DNA from: Comamonadaceae bacterium
Lineage (GTDB): Bacteria; Pseudomonadota; Gammaproteobacteria; Burkholderiales; Burkholderiaceae
Direction: 5' to 3'
NCBI GenBank assembly: GCA_947505995.1
Contig: CANNNB010000101.1
Coordinates: 1 to 8,279, forward strand
DNA length: 8,279 nt
The notes beneath the pieces are model-generated. The model ran no database searches and was not told the origin of the DNA. It saw only the letters and a program-made list of their open reading frames with translations. Shown one piece after another: positions 6,003 through 8,279 of the stretch; position 1 is the first letter of the stretch, and each line of letters starts with the position of its first letter. The position numbers were made by a program, and so were the translations under genes.

Positions 6003-6798
6003 AGGATTGATAGGATTTCAACCCGAATGGCCCGCACCGCACTTTGTACGGGCCCTTATGACCACCCGAGAGGGCGGTGTTTCAAGACAGCCTTGGTCAT
6101 CCCTTAACCTGGGCCTGATGTCCGGTGATGAACCTCGCCAAGTCCTTGCCAATCGAGGCTTGGTTCAAAGTGCTATGGGTGTGCCTGCGGTTTATCTCAA
6201 GCAAGTCCATGGTGTCAATGCAGTGACCATTGACGCACAGACCCCTTCAGGGCTTGAGGGAGATGTGGGGTGGACCACTCAAAGTGGTATTGCGTGCGCC
6301 ATGATGGCTGCCGATTGTTTGCCTATTTTGGTTTGTCACCCTCAGGTTAAGTGGGTTGCTGCGGCGCACGCTGGTTGGCGTGGCCTTGCGGGAGGCCATG
6401 GTCATGGTGTGGTTGAAACTTTGGGCCAAGGTGCAAAAGAACATGGGCTTTCCACACAAGAGTGTATGGTTTGGTTGGGCCCCTGTATCGGGCCGACTGC
6501 ATTTGAAGTGGGGCAGGATGTGCTTGACGCTTTCAAATCAAAGCAACACCCGTCTCTTGAAACAATGCGGCTTGAAGATTTTTTTGTAGCGCAGGGTAAG
6601 GGTAAGTTTTTGGCCGATTTGGCGGGCCTTGCAAGGTGGCGGCTAAAAGCGGCGGGCTTTCAAGTCATTTGCGGTAACGACAGTTCCTTGGCTTGGTGCA
6701 CTTATCGCCAAGAATCAAAATACCACTCTCACAGGCGCGATGCCGTGCGCAAAGGCGGTTCGGGGCGCATGGCGGCTTACATCTGGATTACAGCTTAG
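5992..6798 (+). CDS. pgeF: PgeF/YfiH-family protein (peptidoglycan editing factor, laccase-domain fold)
   Basis: This is a member of the YfiH/YlmD/FAMIN family, long called polyphenol oxidase or laccase-domain protein. E. coli YfiH (PgeF) is reported to keep wrong amino acids out of the peptidoglycan stem peptide, and relatives have purine nucleoside enzyme activity. The 268-residue product has the three family metal/active-site residues in context: H73 in LKQVHG, C109 in AADCLPIL and H126 in AAHAGWRG. GPCIGP (163-168) follows, and the C-terminal CTYR..SHRRD..SGRMAAYIW region (236-265) closes the domain. The RKGGSGR segment seems a few residues longer than the common RRDG.TGR form. ATG5992 overlaps the maiA stop by 11 bases and gives a family-like N-terminus. 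ATG5956 (12 residues longer) and TTG6007 are alternatives, and no start has a good ribosome site, so translation may be coupled to maiA. Confidence 0.92.
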   Translation: MQPKGLIGFQPEWPAPHFVRALMTTREGGVSRQPWSSLNLGLMSGDEPRQVLANRGLVQSAMGVPAVYLKQVHGVNAVTIDAQTPSGLEGDVGWTTQSGIACAMMAADCLPILVCHPQVKWVAAAHAGWRGLAGGHGHGVVETLGQGAKEHGLSTQECMVWLGPCIGPTAFEVGQDVLDAFKSKQHPSLETMRLEDFFVAQGKGKFLADLAGLARWRLKAAGFQVICGNDSSLAWCTYRQESKYHSHRRDAVRKGGSGRMAAYIWITA

Positions 6799-7066
6799 TG
6801 TCCTGAGTGGCTGAAGGCTGAGACTTTTCTGCCAAAGTTTCGTGTCCATTTTGTGACCTGGCCAGCTCGGATGCTTCGTGCTCGAGTGCCAATCTGGCCT
6901 TCTTGCGACGAGGCGAGCCCATGATGTAAATAATTATTGATGTTGGAAGGATCCCGTAAAGAATGAAGGTGACAATCCCACCTAGGACAGTTCCATTTGT
7001 GTTGGCGGCCTCGGCCACGCTCATCATGAGAGCGACGTAAATCCAAGCAATTGCAACGATGTACAT
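6788..7066 (-). CDS. Small two-helix inner-membrane protein of unknown function
   Basis: I do not recognise a named family, though from memory very similar starts (MYIVAIAW.Y) occur in conserved hypothetical proteins of Burkholderiales. The 92-residue product has a hydrophobic helix at about residues 2-20, a short polar loop (AANTNGT), a second helix at about 27-50, then the basic cluster SPRRKKAR (51-58) and a hydrophilic tail of about 35 residues. The positive-inside rule predicts both ends in the cytoplasm. The gene is head to head with phaC (35 bases between starts) and overlaps the pgeF 3' end by 11 bases, converging. No Shine-Dalgarno precedes ATG7066; the upstream bases are A/T-rich. 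The competing frame from 7103 lacks these properties. That it is a real gene follows from its coherent membrane pattern and its placement. Confidence 0.8.
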   Translation of the reverse strand: MYIVAIAWIYVALMMSVAEAANTNGTVLGGIVTFILYGILPTSIIIYIMGSPRRKKARLALEHEASELARSQNGHETLAEKSQPSATQDTKL

Positions 7067-7101
7067 GGGTATTTATTTGAACAATGACAGGAGAAGAGCA
7101 C

Positions 7102-8279
7102 ATGACAAATTCCCAAAACGAATTTTGGTCACGCGCTGGCGAAGAGTTTCAGCAAAACCTGGCTAAAAGCTGGGGTCAGGCCATGCAAACTTTTCAGACT
7201 ATGGATCTTGGCGGTATTGTGCCTCCTGCACAAGAAGCTGCGCCGCAGATAACTTTTTCTCAGGAAAAGTTAAAGGAATTACAGGCCGCTTATTTAGAAG
7301 AAGCCACCGCGCTCTGGAATCATGGCCTGGAATCCAAACATGACATTAAGGATCGGCGTTTTTCAAGTGAGGCATGGACCGCCAATCCGATGGCTGCTTT
7401 CACGGCAGGAGCTTATTTGCTCAATGCCAAAACTCTGATGGGTTTGGCTGAAGCTGTAGAAGCTGATGAGCACACACAAAACAAAATCAAATTTGCAGTC
7501 GAGCAATGGGTGGCGGCTTCTGCACCTAGCAACTTCTTGGCCTTCAATGCAGAAGCGCAAAAGAAAGCCATTGAAACTCAAGGTGAAAGCCTTGCAAAAG
7601 GTATGCAAAACCTGTTGCATGATATGCAACAAGGCCACGTTTCCATGACAGACGAAAGCAAGTTTGTGGTGGGTGAGAACGTCGCTACAACTGAAGGCGC
7701 TGTGGTTTTTGAAAATGAATATTTTCAATTGATTGAGTACAAACCACTCACGGCCAAGGTTTACGAAAAGCCATTTTTGTTGGTGCCGCCTTGCATCAAC
7801 AAGTTTTACATTCTTGATTTGCAGCCCAACAACTCCTTCATTCGTTATGCAGTGAGTCAGGGTCACCGCACCTTTGTTGTCAGCTGGCGCAACCCCGACG
7901 AAAGCATGGCGCAAAAGTCTTGGGATGACTACATTGAAAATGCTGCCATCAAAGCCATTGGTCAAGTTCAGCACATTACGGGTTCCAAGCAAATCAATGC
8001 CTTGGGTTTTTGCGTGGGCGGCACCATTTTGAGCAATGCCTTAGCTGTCTTGGCAGCAAGAGGTCAAAAACCAGTGGCCAGTGCCACCTTCCTTACCACG
8101 CTCATTGACTTTACCGATACAGGCATCCTTGATGTTTTCATTGACGAGAACTTTGTCAAGTTTCGTGAAATGCAAATGGGCAAGGGCGGTTTGCTGAAAG
8201 GTCAAGACTTGGCTTCTACCTTCAGCTTCTTGCGCCCCAACGACTTGGTGTGGAACTATGTGGTTGGCAATTATTTGAA
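7102..8279 (+). CDS. phaC: Class I poly(3-hydroxyalkanoate) synthase PhaC (3' end beyond the window)
   Basis: PhaC polymerises (R)-3-hydroxyacyl-CoA, mainly 3-hydroxybutyryl-CoA, into storage polyester on cytoplasmic granules. The frame is open from ATG7102 to the window edge: 392 codons plus two bases, against roughly 580-600 residues for class I enzymes. Visible parts are the variable N-terminal domain, the RRFSSEAWTANP..AYLLNA block (about 87-108), PPCINKFYILDLQPNNSF, the SWRNPD and SWDDYI motifs, and the lipase-like box GFCVGG with nucleophile C304 (bases 8011-8013). Cysteine in place of the lipase serine is diagnostic of PHA synthases. The catalytic Asp and His lie beyond the edge. AGGAG at 7089-7093 sits eight bases before the ATG and fixes the start. 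Because the neighbouring gene diverges 35 bases away, the phaC promoter probably lies partly within that gene. TTGCAA (7051-7056) with TATTTG (7074-7079) is only a weak candidate. Confidence 0.96.
   Translation, partial: MTNSQNEFWSRAGEEFQQNLAKSWGQAMQTFQTMDLGGIVPPAQEAAPQITFSQEKLKELQAAYLEEATALWNHGLESKHDIKDRRFSSEAWTANPMAAFTAGAYLLNAKTLMGLAEAVEADEHTQNKIKFAVEQWVAASAPSNFLAFNAEAQKKAIETQGESLAKGMQNLLHDMQQGHVSMTDESKFVVGENVATTEGAVVFENEYFQLIEYKPLTAKVYEKPFLLVPPCINKFYILDLQPNNSFIRYAVSQGHRTFVVSWRNPDESMAQKSWDDYIENAAIKAIGQVQHITGSKQINALGFCVGGTILSNALAVLAARGQKPVASATFLTTLIDFTDTGILDVFIDENFVKFREMQMGKGGLLKGQDLASTFSFLRPNDLVWNYVVGNYL

Noticed and set aside
6795..7103. 102-codon minus-strand frame overlapping the small membrane protein gene
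   Set aside because: It shares nearly all its bases with the two-helix protein frame but lacks hydrophobic helices or any coherent pattern, and its start lies on the phaC start codon.
7363..7992. 209-codon open frame on the minus strand inside phaC
   Set aside because: It is completely covered by phaC, whose motifs run through the same bases; the predicted product has no recognisable domain and no ribosome site.

Overview
The window looks like an ordinary chromosomal housekeeping segment from a betaproteobacterium, most likely Burkholderiales. This rests on the leuA type, the aat-bpt pair, a class I polyhydroxyalkanoate synthase, a zeta-class maleylacetoacetate isomerase, and base composition that looks close to half G+C by eye. 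The genus cannot be fixed from the sequence. There are no transposases, tRNAs, rRNAs, CRISPR arrays or phage genes, and no gene-free stretch longer than 300 bases.

Layout. Bases 1-41 may be the last codons of an upstream gene (possibly pssA). Bases 41-190 hold what I read as a complete leucine attenuator: a promoter, a 17-residue leader peptide containing Leu-Leu-Ala-Leu-Leu-Leu, a protector hairpin, an antiterminator and a rho-independent terminator. It sits directly ahead of leuA (230-1768), which ends at its own terminator (1810-1840). A periplasmic D-Ala-D-Ala peptidase of family S11 follows (1915-2970). It converges on a minus-strand cluster, read right to left as aat (5343-4582), bpt (4585-3839) and an IclR-family regulator (3768-2992). 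aat and bpt overlap by 4 bases. The regulator has a candidate promoter and palindromic operator of its own at 3792-3830. On the plus strand maiA (5367-6002) starts 23 bp from aat, head to head, and overlaps pgeF (5992-6798). pgeF converges with a small two-helix membrane protein gene (7066-6788). That gene is head to head with phaC (from 7102), which runs off the right edge with about two thirds of its expected length visible.

How the genes work together. leuA commits carbon to leucine and appears to be tuned by leucyl-tRNA supply through the leader peptide. Aat and Bpt are the two bacterial N-end-rule aminoacyl transferases and would feed substrates to ClpS/ClpAP. The S11 peptidase and PgeF both concern peptidoglycan (trimming and precursor editing). 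MaiA belongs to tyrosine/homogentisate breakdown, and PhaC makes the carbon-storage polymer. Apart from aat-bpt and the leader-leuA unit, the neighbours do not form one pathway.

The item most worth following up is the leu leader: its promoter geometry suggests transcription starts on the A of the leader-peptide ATG, so the leader peptide may be translated from a leaderless mRNA. Its leucine codons are CTA-rich, while leuA itself uses no CTA codon.
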